A stretch of 64,000 nucleotides of DNA from Acidobacteriota bacterium (GCA_021324935.1 JAJPIE010000012.1:1-64000); one strand, 5' to 3'; positions 1 to 9,550 are shown, counted from the stretch's first letter. The notes: generated by a model from the sequence alone, not told the origin. Program-made: numbers and translations.

Positions 1-218
1 ATCGCCGTCCAACCGATTTCCAACGCGGTGTTTCCGTGAACGTCGTCTCCCACTTCGTTTGCGTTCTTCCGCCGGTATTTGAACGCCGCGAAAATCACCA
101 GCACCGTGACCAGCACCGCGAAAAACAGCGTGGTCATCAATATAAAGGAGAAAAGCGCGTCCACGTTCCCTGCGAAATTGGACGCTTCGGTTGGAAAAAT
201 TGGCAGCGGTGACTGCAC
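1..218 (-). CDS. coxB: Cytochrome c oxidase subunit II, N-terminal part (runs off window)
   Basis: Reading leftward from a GTG at 218, the frame stays open to the window edge. It encodes a short periplasmic leader, a hydrophobic hairpin segment (FILMTTLFFAVLVTVLVIF) and the HGNTALEIGWT stretch that opens the second transmembrane segment of subunit II. This subunit carries the CuA centre that accepts electrons from cytochrome c; the CuA domain lies outside the window. The GTG is 4 nt after the SCO1 stop, with a GGGAG about 12 nt upstream. Its place directly after actA-F and SCO1 fits the known linkage of alternative complex III with a caa3-type oxidase. Confidence 0.85.
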   Translation of the reverse strand, partial: MQSPLPIFPTEASNFAGNVDALFSFILMTTLFFAVLVTVLVIFAAFKYRRKNANEVGDDVHGNTALEIGWTA

Positions 219-222
219 GGCT

Positions 223-1095
223 CTAATGTGCTCCCTGCGTCGGCAAATCCTGCTTCGAACTATCGTTCCGCCCGCCCCGGTGTTCGCGACGTCGGAAGAT
301 CACGAAGCCTAGAGCCATGCAGAATAAGGTGACGACCCCGCCCATGCGCATCACCGTCAACACCGTGGCGCTGTAGCGTGCTTTGCTAGGGTCATACTGG
401 TAGCAGAACAGCAGCAGGTGATCCACCGGCGTGCCGATCTTCCCCGCCGATGCGTCCACCAATCCCAGCCGCACGTTGCTCGGCGGATACTCCACTCCGA
501 AAAAGTAACGCGAAATCCTTCCATCCGGAGTCAACAACAGAATTCCGCTCGCATGCGCGTACGCCTTGCTCTGCGCATCGTAGGTGTAGCTGAAACTGGC
601 GGCCTTGGTCACCGCATCGATCGCCTCGCGCTTCCCGGTCAGGAAATGCCACCCGCCATCGGTTGTCGGCCGCGCAAACCGTGCCAGCGCCTGGTGCTTC
701 TTCTTCAACGCCGCATCCGGCGTGTCGGCGGGGTCGAAGCTGACGAACACCACCTCGTAATCCTTCCCCGGATTGAGCGAAATCATTTTCAGCGTGCCCA
801 CCACCGCCTGTTCCTCCTGGTCGCACAGCATCGGGCAGGTGTAGTATGCAAAAATCAGCACCACCGGCTGCTTTTCGAAATACTCCCGCAAAATTACGGG
901 CTTTCCGGTTTCGTCCACGAATTCCGTGTCCAGCGGGATCTGCGCGTTTAATTGCGGATCGAAGTGCACGTTGGCCAGCGCCGGAGGCAAGCCATTCGAG
1001 GACTGCCCCACGTTGTCCGGGATCACCTGCCCGTTTTCGCATGCGGCCGTCGCCAGCAAAATCGCAATTCCCAGAATGTATCGCACCGCTCTCAT
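223..1095 (-). CDS. sco1: SCO1/SenC copper chaperone for cytochrome oxidase
   Basis: This 290-residue protein has an N-terminal lipoprotein-like signal (candidate lipid Cys19) and a thioredoxin-like SCO domain. The copper ligands are visible as CPMLC (Cys87 and Cys91) and a downstream His181 in AHASG, followed by the PDGRISRYFFG strand. A C-terminal transmembrane helix (about residues 243-267) ends in an RRREHR anchor, an extra anchor that the shorter SCO proteins lack. SCO proteins deliver copper to the CuA site of subunit II, and coxB follows 4 nt downstream, so the role is well supported. It lies at the end of the alternative complex III operon. Confidence 0.93.
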   Translation of the reverse strand: MRAVRYILGIAILLATAACENGQVIPDNVGQSSNGLPPALANVHFDPQLNAQIPLDTEFVDETGKPVILREYFEKQPVVLIFAYYTCPMLCDQEEQAVVGTLKMISLNPGKDYEVVFVSFDPADTPDAALKKKHQALARFARPTTDGGWHFLTGKREAIDAVTKAASFSYTYDAQSKAYAHASGILLLTPDGRISRYFFGVEYPPSNVRLGLVDASAGKIGTPVDHLLLFCYQYDPSKARYSATVLTVMRMGGVVTLFCMALGFVIFRRREHRGGRNDSSKQDLPTQGAH

Positions 1096-1548
1096 CTACT
1101 TCTTCGTTTCTTCCGGCAGAGGTTTGATCGCCGGCAAGCCTTTCTCGACAATTAATTGCATCGCGTCCTTAACGGGGATTTGCGCGACGCCGGCCTTTTC
1201 GTCCACCCAGCCGAGTTTGTCGTTTTCCTTCGTGTCTTCGCTCACCTTGTTTCGCAGGTCTTGTTGCGGATCTGTCAAATGCCCGGGCATGCCCTGCAGT
1301 CGAGGCTCCGGCGGATATTGCAGGCCAACCGGGCGCGACGGTGGGGGCTCCACGTACGTGCTCATCCAATAATTCTTCAGCCCCACATAAACGCCCAGCG
1401 ACAATATGAAGGACAAAATCACCGCCACTCCCAGCCACGCCAGAAACTTGATAATCGGCGATGGCTGGACGTCCAGCGTTTCAAACGAAACGTCCTCGTG
1501 CTGCGGCCGTCCGTTGTTTGTCCCGTGGTTCGAATGCTCAGTGCTCAT
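1096..1548 (-). CDS. Small single-pass membrane protein of the respiratory operon
   Basis: This protein of about 150 residues starts at ATG 1548 (MSTEHSNHG) and overlaps the actF stop by 11 nt, so the two genes are probably translationally coupled. One transmembrane segment is visible (IIKFLAWLGVAVILSFILSL). A proline-rich periplasmic stretch follows, then a C-terminal part containing IPVKDAMQLIVEKGLP. An upstream in-frame ATG at 1584 would add 12 residues inside actF and is less likely. I do not recognise a named family. Its place between actF and SCO1 suggests a subunit or assembly factor for complex III or the oxidase; this is inference from position only. Confidence 0.8.
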   Translation of the reverse strand: MSTEHSNHGTNNGRPQHEDVSFETLDVQPSPIIKFLAWLGVAVILSFILSLGVYVGLKNYWMSTYVEPPPSRPVGLQYPPEPRLQGMPGHLTDPQQDLRNKVSEDTKENDKLGWVDEKAGVAQIPVKDAMQLIVEKGLPAIKPLPEETKK

Positions 1549-2740
1549 TCTGCGGTACAACCTCCCAGAGATTCGGGTCGCCAACCGGCAACAACGGCCG
1601 CTGCTTTAGGTTCATGGCAAAGAACCCCAGCCACAAGCCCACCAAACCGATCGGCACCACCACGTCCAGCCACGACGGCACCGCCCGCGACGTAAATTCC
1701 GGCTTGGTCATCCAGTACAAATCCACCACTCTCATCAAAATCATGAAGATGGCGATTTTCGAGACCGCGCTCGCCGTCCGCTTGGCGTCCCGCGAGAGCA
1801 AAAGCAGAAAGGGCACTCCGAAACCCAGCAGGGCCACCATCAGCGCCACCACACCCCACTGCCCGCTCATCCGCGTCCGATAGAACGAAATCTCCTCCGG
1901 CAGGTTCCCCGACCAGATGATCAGCAACTGCGAAAACGCGAAGTAAGCCCACAGCATGTTGAGCGCAAACAGCAACTTCCCTAAATCATGCAGATGCCGT
2001 TTGGTGATCAATCCGCTGTACGGCTCCGATCGGCTGAGCAGCACCACCACTACAATCATCATGGCCATGGCGGCAATTGCCTGTCCGCCGACAAAAATAA
2101 ATCCGTAGATCGTCGAAGACCAGCGCGGCGAGAGCGACATCGCCCAGTCAATGGCCGCAAACGTCATGACCACGATGTAAAGAATAATCCCCGGCGCTGA
2201 AAGCTGCTTCATCCGCAGCTTCCATCCCTCGGCGTTCCCCTGCTGGTCTTGCCGGATCGACCACTGGTTGCAAAGCCACATCAGCAGGATCCACACCACG
2301 AAATACACCACCGCTCTTGTCAGGAATCCGTTGGTGGTCAGATAACCCTGCTGAAACGCCGAAAGCGCATGCTCCCCTTGTTTCGGCGCGTTCAGCCAGC
2401 CCGTTTCCGTCTCGTTGCCCGAGTACAGATACTTCATGCCCATCACGACCGGTGCAAATAAAACCAGCACCAGCCAGATGTTCCGGGATGCCGCCTCCAG
2501 CGGTCGCCGGATCACGATTCCCCAGATTCCTCCGGTCACGTGCTGCAGCATCAGCAGCCCCAGCGATCCCAGTGTCAACCCCAGCACCAGCAAATAGCTG
2601 AAGATATAGGAGTGGTAAAATTCCGCCGGAGATTTCATCCATCCGACTAGGGCAATCAGCACGCCCACCCCGCCAAAGAACCACCCGCCTCTTTGCAGCC
2701 GATCAACGCTCGCGGGCGCTTTATACTCTTGCGCACTCAC
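1538..2740 (-). CDS. actF: Alternative complex III subunit ActF (polytopic quinol-side subunit)
   Basis: I place the start at GTG 2740 (VSAQEYKAP), which overlaps the actE stop as GTGA; the reading frame is open further upstream but there it overlaps actE out of frame. The product of about 400 residues has around ten hydrophobic segments and the NrfD/PsrC-like character of ActF, a paralogue of ActC. In alternative complex III these membrane subunits bind the quinol oxidised by the complex. Visible stretches include ATMAF-type helices around WAMSLSPRWSSTIYGFIF, typical of this family. It is co-transcribed with actA-E. Confidence 0.9.
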   Translation of the reverse strand: MSAQEYKAPASVDRLQRGGWFFGGVGVLIALVGWMKSPAEFYHSYIFSYLLVLGLTLGSLGLLMLQHVTGGIWGIVIRRPLEAASRNIWLVLVLFAPVVMGMKYLYSGNETETGWLNAPKQGEHALSAFQQGYLTTNGFLTRAVVYFVVWILLMWLCNQWSIRQDQQGNAEGWKLRMKQLSAPGIILYIVVMTFAAIDWAMSLSPRWSSTIYGFIFVGGQAIAAMAMMIVVVVLLSRSEPYSGLITKRHLHDLGKLLFALNMLWAYFAFSQLLIIWSGNLPEEISFYRTRMSGQWGVVALMVALLGFGVPFLLLLSRDAKRTASAVSKIAIFMILMRVVDLYWMTKPEFTSRAVPSWLDVVVPIGLVGLWLGFFAMNLKQRPLLPVGDPNLWEVVPQNEH

Positions 2741-3327
2741 TTGGCCGCCCCTCCCGCCTTCAATTTCTCCTGTAAGTCCGCCGGCAATTCGCTGACCGGC
2801 GCGTTCCGGCTCAATTGCAGCGCCCGCACGTACGCGATAATGGCCCAGCGGTCGCGCGGCGGAATTTGCGACGAATAGCCGTACATCGCGCCGAATCCGT
2901 TCGTCACCACGTCGTAGAGATACCCAACCGGCACATTCCGCAGCCGGTCCTGGTGGTAGCTCGGCGGGTGCTTCATCCCCCGCATCGCCACCATTCCCAT
3001 GCCATCGCCTTGCAACCCGTGGCACGGGGTGCAGAAAATCGTGTAACGCTGTTGCCCGCGCTCCAGAAGTTCCTTGGTCAGCGGCAACGGAAACGCGTTC
3101 GAATCCTTGGGCACAAACAGTACGTCCTCCTGGATCGAACCATGCGCCACCGTATTGTCCACGATGGGCCGCTCTGAGCGCCCGTCCGCAAACACGGTCG
3201 ACGGAGACAACGGATTCTGCTTTGGCTGGTTGGCCATGTCTTGTCTGAGCGTGTTCATGTTTTCGCAGCCGGCAAATCCCAGCGCGCACATCGCCGATAC
3301 CATCAACAAGAAGGATCTACTCCTCAT
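2737..3327 (-). CDS. actE: Alternative complex III subunit ActE, mono-haem cytochrome c lipoprotein
   Basis: This 196-residue protein has a lipoprotein signal peptide (GFAGC, Cys21) and one haem c motif, CTPCH (Cys99, Cys102, His103). A Met in the RGMKHPP stretch may be the distal ligand. ActE is the mono-haem subunit that passes electrons out of the complex. The C-terminal region around DRWAIIAYVRALQLS is a standard cytochrome c terminal helix. The gene overlaps actD by 11 nt and actF by 4 nt, which indicates a tightly coupled operon. Confidence 0.93.
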   Translation of the reverse strand: MRSRSFLLMVSAMCALGFAGCENMNTLRQDMANQPKQNPLSPSTVFADGRSERPIVDNTVAHGSIQEDVLFVPKDSNAFPLPLTKELLERGQQRYTIFCTPCHGLQGDGMGMVAMRGMKHPPSYHQDRLRNVPVGYLYDVVTNGFGAMYGYSSQIPPRDRWAIIAYVRALQLSRNAPVSELPADLQEKLKAGGAAK

Positions 3328-3865
3328 CCTTCACCTCGTTGATGTGCTCCGCGTGCAGGCTCTGCAATAGCTTTGAAGCCTCTGCGAGATTGAACTTCGC
3401 ATCCCGCGCCTCGATGCACAAAAAGAACTTGTCGGTAGACGCCAGCGCGAACCGCTCGACGTTGAACACCGGGTGATACGGCTGCGGTAGCTTGTTCAGC
3501 GCCAGCATGCTGATCGCCGCAACCAGAGAAGCGCCCAGCACCGTCATCTCGAACGTCACGGGAATGAACGCCACCCAACTGTTCAGCGGCCGCCCTCCGA
3601 TGTTCTCGGGATACGTAATCGCCGACACCCAGTATTCCAGTCCAAATCCCCCGACGCCTCCGGCGATTCCTCCCAGCAGCGTCAGCAGCGGCACTGCAGT
3701 CCACTTGAAGCCGACCGCCTCCGCCAGCCCTTCCACCGGAAACGGCGTATAGGCTTCGATGTGCTTGTAGCCGGCTTCCCGCACTTTCTTCGTCGCCGCC
3801 ACCAGATCTTCGGGTGTCGAAAATTCACCCATCACGCCAAATAATTGGGAGCGCTTTTCACTCAT
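3317..3865 (-). CDS. actD: Alternative complex III subunit ActD (DUF3341)
   Basis: This 182-residue protein begins with a soluble domain (LFGVMGEFSTPEDLVAATKK) and contains two central transmembrane segments, around ALLTLLGGIAGGVGGFGLEY-type residues 55-80 and 100-125, followed by a soluble tail. This matches the DUF3341 family, ActD of alternative complex III, a peripheral helper of the membrane arm. Its start overlaps the actC stop by 4 nt. Confidence 0.92.
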   Translation of the reverse strand: MSEKRSQLFGVMGEFSTPEDLVAATKKVREAGYKHIEAYTPFPVEGLAEAVGFKWTAVPLLTLLGGIAGGVGGFGLEYWVSAITYPENIGGRPLNSWVAFIPVTFEMTVLGASLVAAISMLALNKLPQPYHPVFNVERFALASTDKFFLCIEARDAKFNLAEASKLLQSLHAEHINEVKDEE

Positions 3866-5247
3866 TGGTGACCCCCGTTACCATGTGATTCCTGATGCAC
3901 CAGTTCGCGCATTTCCGAAATGGCAATCGCCGGCAGGCCGCGCACGAACAGGAATATCAGCATTGTGAACAGCCCCAGCGTTCCCGCCAGCGTCGCGTAA
4001 TCCCATACGGTGGCCGAATACCGGCCCCAGGCGGACGGCATGAAGTCGCGCGTCAGGGAAATCACCACGATCACGAACCGCTCCAGCCACATGCCGGTGT
4101 TGATTACCAGCGAAATCACGAACAGCGCAGCGATATTACGCCGCACTTTCCGGATCCACAGCAACTGCGGCGTCAGAATGTTGCAAAGCAAAAGCGCATA
4201 GTAATAAGGTGCATAAGGCCCGTGCAGCCTCTGGTGCGTCAGAAAAAGGTCAAACTTGTTCCCGCTGTAAAAGGACAGGAAAAATTCGAAGAAGTACCCG
4301 TACGCCACGATCAATCCCGTCGCCAGCATCACCTTGGCGCACTGTTCCAGGTGCCGCCTGGTAATAAAATCCTGCATTCCGTATGCCGCTCGCATCGGAA
4401 TGGCCAGCGTCAGTACCATCGCAAATCCTGAATAGATGGCGCCCGCCACGAAGTAGGGCGGAAAAATGGTGGTGTGCCAGCCAGGGACGATGCCCACCGC
4501 GAAGTCGAAGCTCACCACCGTATGCACCGAAAGCACCAGCGGCGTTGCCAGGCCCGCCAGCAGCAGGTACGCCGATTGATACCGGTGCCAATGCCGTGCC
4601 GAGCCGCGCCATCCCATCGACAGCATTCCGAAAATCATCTGCTGCCATTTCTTTTTTGCGCGATCCCGCAGAGTCGCCAGGTCGGGAATCAATCCGATGA
4701 ACCAGAACACTAGTGAAACCGTTGCGTATGTCGATACCGCAAACACGTCCCAAATCAGCGGACTCCGGAACTGCGGCCAGATGCCCATCGTGCTTGGGTA
4801 GGGCAACATGTAATACGCCATCCACGGTCGCCCGGTGTGCAGCAGCGGAAACAATCCCGCGCAAGCCACTGCAAAGAGCGTCATCGCTTCCGCAAATCGG
4901 TTGATCGACGTCCGCCACTTCTGGTTTAACAGGTACAAAATTGCCGAAATCAGCGTTCCCGCGTGCCCGATACCGATCCACCACACGAAATTCACGATCG
5001 CAAAGCCCCAGCCGATCGGAATGTTGATGCCCCAGATTCCCACGCCCTTGGCAAACAGATAAGCCACTGCCAGGAACAACACCATCACGATGCTGAATGT
5101 CAGCGCGAATCCCGCCAGCCAGCCAATCCCGACCGGCCGCGTCAACACCGCCGACGAAATCTTGTCCGTTACCGAAGCATAGCTATGCCCCGGCTCAATC
5201 CATGGTTCCGGCTCTTGTCCCATTCGCAAATTCGGCGTTGCGCTCAT
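3862..5247 (-). CDS. actC: Alternative complex III subunit ActC (NrfD/PsrC-like membrane subunit)
   Basis: This 461-residue integral membrane protein has about ten transmembrane helices, consistent with the NrfD/PsrC fold of ActC. Conserved-looking stretches include NFVWWIGIGHAGTLISAILYLLNQKWR and LHTGRPWMAYYMLPYP, typical of quinol-interacting subunits. In the complex, ActC docks beneath the ActB iron-sulfur protein and oxidises menaquinol or ubiquinol. The start overlaps the actB stop by 4 nt. Confidence 0.94.
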   Translation of the reverse strand: MSATPNLRMGQEPEPWIEPGHSYASVTDKISSAVLTRPVGIGWLAGFALTFSIVMVLFLAVAYLFAKGVGIWGINIPIGWGFAIVNFVWWIGIGHAGTLISAILYLLNQKWRTSINRFAEAMTLFAVACAGLFPLLHTGRPWMAYYMLPYPSTMGIWPQFRSPLIWDVFAVSTYATVSLVFWFIGLIPDLATLRDRAKKKWQQMIFGMLSMGWRGSARHWHRYQSAYLLLAGLATPLVLSVHTVVSFDFAVGIVPGWHTTIFPPYFVAGAIYSGFAMVLTLAIPMRAAYGMQDFITRRHLEQCAKVMLATGLIVAYGYFFEFFLSFYSGNKFDLFLTHQRLHGPYAPYYYALLLCNILTPQLLWIRKVRRNIAALFVISLVINTGMWLERFVIVVISLTRDFMPSAWGRYSATVWDYATLAGTLGLFTMLIFLFVRGLPAIAISEMRELVHQESHGNGGHQ

Positions 5248-8200
5248 GCCTTTTCCAACTCCGCGTTCGGATTGCGCACCGATGCCAGATAGCTCGTGCG
5301 CGGCCGCGAATTGACCTCACCCAGAACCGTGTAGTTCCGCTGCTGCGCCTTCAACTTCGCCACCCGGCTGGCCGGATCGTTGATGTCCCCAAAGACGATC
5401 GCTTCGGTCGGGCATGCCGCTTCGCAAGCTGTTACGATTTCGCCGTCCCGGATCGACCGGTTCTGCTTCTCGGCGTCAATGCGCACGTTGTTAATCCGCT
5501 GCACGCAATAGGTGCACTTTTCCATTACCCCTCGGCTGCGCACGGTCACTTCTGGATTCCGCAGGAGCATCAGCGAAGGCGTGTCCCAATCCTGAAAGCG
5601 CAGGAAGTTGAAGCGCCGCACCTTGTACGGGCAGTTGTTCGAACAATAGCGCGTCCCGATGCAGCGGTTGTAAACCATGTCGTTCAGTCCTTCTGCGCTG
5701 TGCACCGTCGCGCCCACCGGGCAAACCTGCTCGCAAGGAGCGTTCTCGCACTGCATGCAGGGCACCGGCTGGAAATGCGTCTCGGGATTATCCAGGGTGG
5801 GACTGTACGCCGTCGGATCCCCCGTATTATCGACTGTCGCCGACGGCGAATTGACGTAGTAGCGGTCCACGCGGATCCAGTGCATTTCCCGCCCGCGCAT
5901 CACTTGATCCTTGCCAACGACTGGAATGTTGTTTTCCGATTGGCACGCCACCACGCAGGCGTTGCATCCGTTGCATTTGGTCAAATCAATTGCCATGCCC
6001 CAGGCATGCCCCGGATAGGAAAATGCCGAGTAAAGCGAATTGTCCTTCGCGGGTGTTTCAAAGCCTTCGTGAGGAAACGCCGGATTCTTTTTGTATTCCT
6101 CGAGTGACGCCGTGCTCAGGATTTGCCGGCCTTCCATGTTGAAGTGGTATTGCGTGCAAGCCAGCGGATAGGTGTCGCCCGTCGCTGTCACTTGCCCGCC
6201 GGTAGCGCTCCACAGCGCATTCGACGTGCGCACCACGTATGCGTTGAATCCTTTGTTTGAGCCGGTATACCCGGAACGTGTCCGTCCATAGCCCAGCGGC
6301 AGAACCACCGTGTTTTCCGCTTGCCCGGGCAGCGTCCAGGTGGCTGCGGTCACCTTACTGCCGTTCAGCGCAATGTCCACCAGCGCGGTGCGCACTTGTC
6401 CGTGCTCGCCGCCCCGCGACATCACCTTGTGGGCAAAATCCTGCTTCTGCGCGTATTTCGGACTTACCAGCGCCGCGTTGTCCCAGGTCAGCTTTGTCAC
6501 CGGCTTTGGCAATTCCTGCAGCCAGCCGTTGTTCGCATAGCGCCCGTCATAAATCGTCGGATCCGGGCGGAAAATGAATTCCACCTGATCTGCCGCCACT
6601 GGCGTGAAAGCCGGCAGGCTTGCCGCGTTGAATTTCAATTCCGGAGTGATTGGTGAAAACTTGGTTCCGGAAATCACGCCGTCGTTCAGCCACTTCCGCC
6701 AGCCGGTTTCCATCGGCGATTCCAGGTGCGCGGAAGCTTCCGACCAGTAAGCTCGCACCGCGTCGTAAGGTTGCAGGCCCGGTTTGTCGCTGAACGCCGC
6801 CACCACGTCGTGTGCCGACTTCGTGTAATACAGCGGCGCAATCAGCGGCTGGATGATGCTGGCCGTGCCGTCGTAGGCGCGCGCATCGCTCCACGATTCC
6901 AGATAATGCGATTCCGATACGTGCCAAAGACAGTAGGCCGAAGTTTCGTCGAAGTACGGGCTCAGGTGAACTGCGTTGTTCACCTTCTTCAGCTTCGATA
7001 GAAAATCGAAATCGTGCGGCGCGTTATAGACGGGATTCCCGCCAAGGATCAGCAGCAAATCCACTTTGCCTTTGTCCATGTCCGCGCAAAGGTCGCGCAA
7101 CGACTCCAGTTGATTCACCGGCTCCGCTTCCACCGGCTCCGTGTAATACAACGTCGTTCCAACATTGCCCAGCGCTGCGTTCACCGCATGCGCCAGCGCG
7201 TGCACCGCCGCGGATTGCTGCTCGCCCGCGATCACCAGCGAATTCCCGCGCGCCTTCTGCAGATCCGCGACAACGGCATCCAGCCACTTGTCCGCGGCCG
7301 GCGGCAGGCTCACCGCGCTGCCATGCCCCAGCTTCGCCGCCAGCGCTCTCGCCACCAGCTCAATGTCGCAGGCCCGCATCAGCAGACGGTTGTCCGCCAT
7401 CGATCCCGTAACGGTTGGCGTCGGTTCCACGGCATAGAGCCGGTTCATGGCTTCGTTCGCGCCATCCAGATTTCGCCGCCGCGCGAATTGTCTCGCATAC
7501 GCGACGTGCCCCGGCCCGCTCGCCAGAAAATCCGCATCCAGCGACAAAATCACGTCCGCTTTGCCCGGCACATAAACCGTATTCACCACGCGCCCGAACG
7601 CCAGCTTCGCGCCCTCCCGCGCTCCATCGCTCACCGCCGGCTCCCACTGGTGCCACTTCGCCTGCGGATAAAGCGTCAGCAACTTGCGAATCTGCGCCGC
7701 AAGGGTCGGTGAAGTGATCGTCCCAGTGAGAATGCGAAAACCCGCTCCGGATGAGGCTTTCACGCCCATCGCCGCTTCCTGTGCCGCGTCCAGGAAGCGC
7801 GACCACGCGCGTATTTCTCCGCCTTCCAGCACCGTTTGCGCGCGGTCGGGATCGTACAGACCCAGAATTGAAGCCTGCGCAAACGCGTTCGTCGCGCCCA
7901 GGCTCGACGGATGGTCCGGATTCCCTTCCACCTTCGTCGGTCGCCCTTCGTGGCTTTCCACCAGCAGCCCAATCGCGTCTGCGCCAAATGGCATCGCCGT
8001 CGCGTAGAAACTCGGCCGCCCTAATACCATGCCATCCGGCTGTTTCACGTACGGCACAATGCTCGCCTGGTCCGGGCGTCCGCAACCCGCCAGCCCCGCC
8101 AGCGCCAGCGACGCTCCCATCAACTTCAGGAAGTCGCGCCGGTCCACCGCGTCATCCCATTCCGAAGCGTGCCGCGGAAATTCCCGGTGCAACAATGCCT

Positions 8201-8438
8201 CGAAATGCGGATCTTCGGCCAGCTCTTCCAGCGTCCGCCAGTACTGCTTTCCGCTCTTATTCTTCAGTTTTTCCCGCACCGTCGAGAGTTCCAGGCGGTG
8301 CTCTCGAATGGTGCTCTCTTCCCCCTCGTCGCCATGCTCATCGTGATCATGGGCCGGCGCGGATGCAGCTTTTTCCCCCAGTGGGCCTTGCAGGATGTGT
8401 AGCTTCTTATCGTGTTCGTGATCGCTCATAGCGTCCAT
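5244..8438 (-). CDS. actB: Alternative complex III subunit ActB (molybdopterin-like domain fused to Fe-S domain)
   Basis: This 1064-residue protein has a histidine-rich acidic leader, then a twin-arginine-like signal (RRDFLKLMG) followed by a lipobox-like AGLAGC. The large middle domain resembles molybdopterin oxidoreductases, which in ActB lack the cofactor. The last 300 residues hold four clusters of cysteines (CNGCNACVVAC, CMQCENAPCEQVCP, CIGTRYCSNNCPY, CTYCVQ with CEAACP) typical of a 4x Fe-S subunit. ActB is the periplasmic electron wire between the haem and quinol subunits. An alternative ATG at 8429 would remove three residues; no strong ribosome binding site favours either start. Confidence 0.94.
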   Translation of the reverse strand: MDAMSDHEHDKKLHILQGPLGEKAASAPAHDHDEHGDEGEESTIREHRLELSTVREKLKNKSGKQYWRTLEELAEDPHFEALLHREFPRHASEWDDAVDRRDFLKLMGASLALAGLAGCGRPDQASIVPYVKQPDGMVLGRPSFYATAMPFGADAIGLLVESHEGRPTKVEGNPDHPSSLGATNAFAQASILGLYDPDRAQTVLEGGEIRAWSRFLDAAQEAAMGVKASSGAGFRILTGTITSPTLAAQIRKLLTLYPQAKWHQWEPAVSDGAREGAKLAFGRVVNTVYVPGKADVILSLDADFLASGPGHVAYARQFARRRNLDGANEAMNRLYAVEPTPTVTGSMADNRLLMRACDIELVARALAAKLGHGSAVSLPPAADKWLDAVVADLQKARGNSLVIAGEQQSAAVHALAHAVNAALGNVGTTLYYTEPVEAEPVNQLESLRDLCADMDKGKVDLLLILGGNPVYNAPHDFDFLSKLKKVNNAVHLSPYFDETSAYCLWHVSESHYLESWSDARAYDGTASIIQPLIAPLYYTKSAHDVVAAFSDKPGLQPYDAVRAYWSEASAHLESPMETGWRKWLNDGVISGTKFSPITPELKFNAASLPAFTPVAADQVEFIFRPDPTIYDGRYANNGWLQELPKPVTKLTWDNAALVSPKYAQKQDFAHKVMSRGGEHGQVRTALVDIALNGSKVTAATWTLPGQAENTVVLPLGYGRTRSGYTGSNKGFNAYVVRTSNALWSATGGQVTATGDTYPLACTQYHFNMEGRQILSTASLEEYKKNPAFPHEGFETPAKDNSLYSAFSYPGHAWGMAIDLTKCNGCNACVVACQSENNIPVVGKDQVMRGREMHWIRVDRYYVNSPSATVDNTGDPTAYSPTLDNPETHFQPVPCMQCENAPCEQVCPVGATVHSAEGLNDMVYNRCIGTRYCSNNCPYKVRRFNFLRFQDWDTPSLMLLRNPEVTVRSRGVMEKCTYCVQRINNVRIDAEKQNRSIRDGEIVTACEAACPTEAIVFGDINDPASRVAKLKAQQRNYTVLGEVNSRPRTSYLASVRNPNAELEKA

Positions 8439-8441
8439 AAA

Positions 8442-9101
8442 CTACCGGTGACACGTCGAACAACTCGTCAGTTCGGCCGTCGTTCGCAGCTTGTACTCCG
8501 TCGCGAGCTGGCGCCCCACTTCTTCCTGATTCGCGGGCGCCTTCCAATCCATGTTGAAGATCTGATCCTTCGGGCGGAGATTCGCTTGCGGATTCCGGTG
8601 GCAGTCCAGGCACCAGCCCATGTTCAGCGGTGCCACTTGGTAGACCAGCGGCATTTGGTTCACCGGGCCATGGCACGTGGAGCAGCCAATTCCTTTGTTC
8701 ACGTGAATGCTGTGATTGAAGAAAACGTAGTCCGCCAGCCGGTGCACTCTCACCCAATGGATCGATTCGTCGGTCCGGTAGCTGTCCCGGACAATCTCCA
8801 GGTACCCCACATTGTTGAACAGCACCGAGTGACAGTTCATGCAAGTCCGCGTCGGCGGAATGCCCGCGTACGCCGAGGTTTCCACACTCGTGTGGCAGTA
8901 CCGGCAATCGATCCCGTCGTCGCCCACGTGGTGCTTGTGGCTGAACTGCACGGGTTGATTGCGCGTCACGCGCTGGTTGGTGATGTATGGCGATCTCGCA
9001 AGCACGAGCACTGCGGTCAGTGCGGCTCCTGCAAGTACAACTCCTCCGAGCAGACTTGCCCGGGCGATAAAATTCGCACTGCGGTGGAAGATTTGAGCCA
9101 T
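8442..9101 (-). CDS. actA: Alternative complex III subunit ActA, pentahaem cytochrome c
   Basis: This 219-residue protein has one N-terminal transmembrane anchor (about residues 15-36) and five CxxCH haem motifs: CRYCH (66-70), CMNCH (87-91), CSTCH (140-144), CLDCH (164-168) and CSTCH (214-218) at the very C terminus. This is the ActA pattern. It is the first gene of the operon actABCDEF-orf-sco1-coxB; its promoter should lie in the gap up to the tRNA-Asn gene. Confidence 0.95.
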   Translation of the reverse strand: MAQIFHRSANFIARASLLGGVVLAGAALTAVLVLARSPYITNQRVTRNQPVQFSHKHHVGDDGIDCRYCHTSVETSAYAGIPPTRTCMNCHSVLFNNVGYLEIVRDSYRTDESIHWVRVHRLADYVFFNHSIHVNKGIGCSTCHGPVNQMPLVYQVAPLNMGWCLDCHRNPQANLRPKDQIFNMDWKAPANQEEVGRQLATEYKLRTTAELTSCSTCHR

Positions 9102-9550
9102 GTCAGCGTTGCGCTTGAGCGAAGTTCTTCCCTGTGAGCGAAGATAGCTGGAAGTTGTCCACTCTTATGCCAGACAGCGCTTGTCCGGGTACATCAGCGA
9201 CCCGATAGTTTCCAATAAATCTTTCTCGAATGCAACTTTTTCTCTTCGTTCTCGAATTTCGCGGTTTCCAAACTGTTTGTGCCTCCCGCGCCTGCTCGTT
9301 CGAAATTTCCAAAATCTCTTTTTCGCGACGGTTCCCTGTCGTCAATTCATCCGGCGTTAATTCGCGGCGTTCGCATCCTCGCCTTCGCTTCCACCATTTT
9401 TCTCCGATAAACTTCCCTTATGCCTCACCCCAATTCATTCCATCTTTGCTGATATCTTCCCCCGTGCTATTCTTTCCTTGTCCTTCTCCACTTTGCAGGC
9501 TTGGCCTGCTCGCTTCGGCCCTCCCCGAAGCCGCCACTGCAAAACCCCGC
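9102..9550. promoter_or_regulatory. Leader region of the respiratory operon
   Basis: This stretch of about 450 bases separates actA (minus) from tRNA-Asn (plus) and must contain the promoter for the act operon and probably the tRNA promoter. It is pyrimidine-rich on the plus strand. The open frame on the minus strand from 9345 to 9103 has no recognisable domain and I do not call it a gene. I could not identify a convincing -35/-10 pair. Confidence 0.4.

Noticed and set aside
5097..8431. Long plus-strand open frames opposite actB
   Set aside because: Arg/Pro-rich shadows of the GC-rich act genes, no domains.
9103..9345. Open frame of 80 codons on the minus strand upstream of actA
   Set aside because: No domain, no ribosome binding site, and it fills the expected promoter region.
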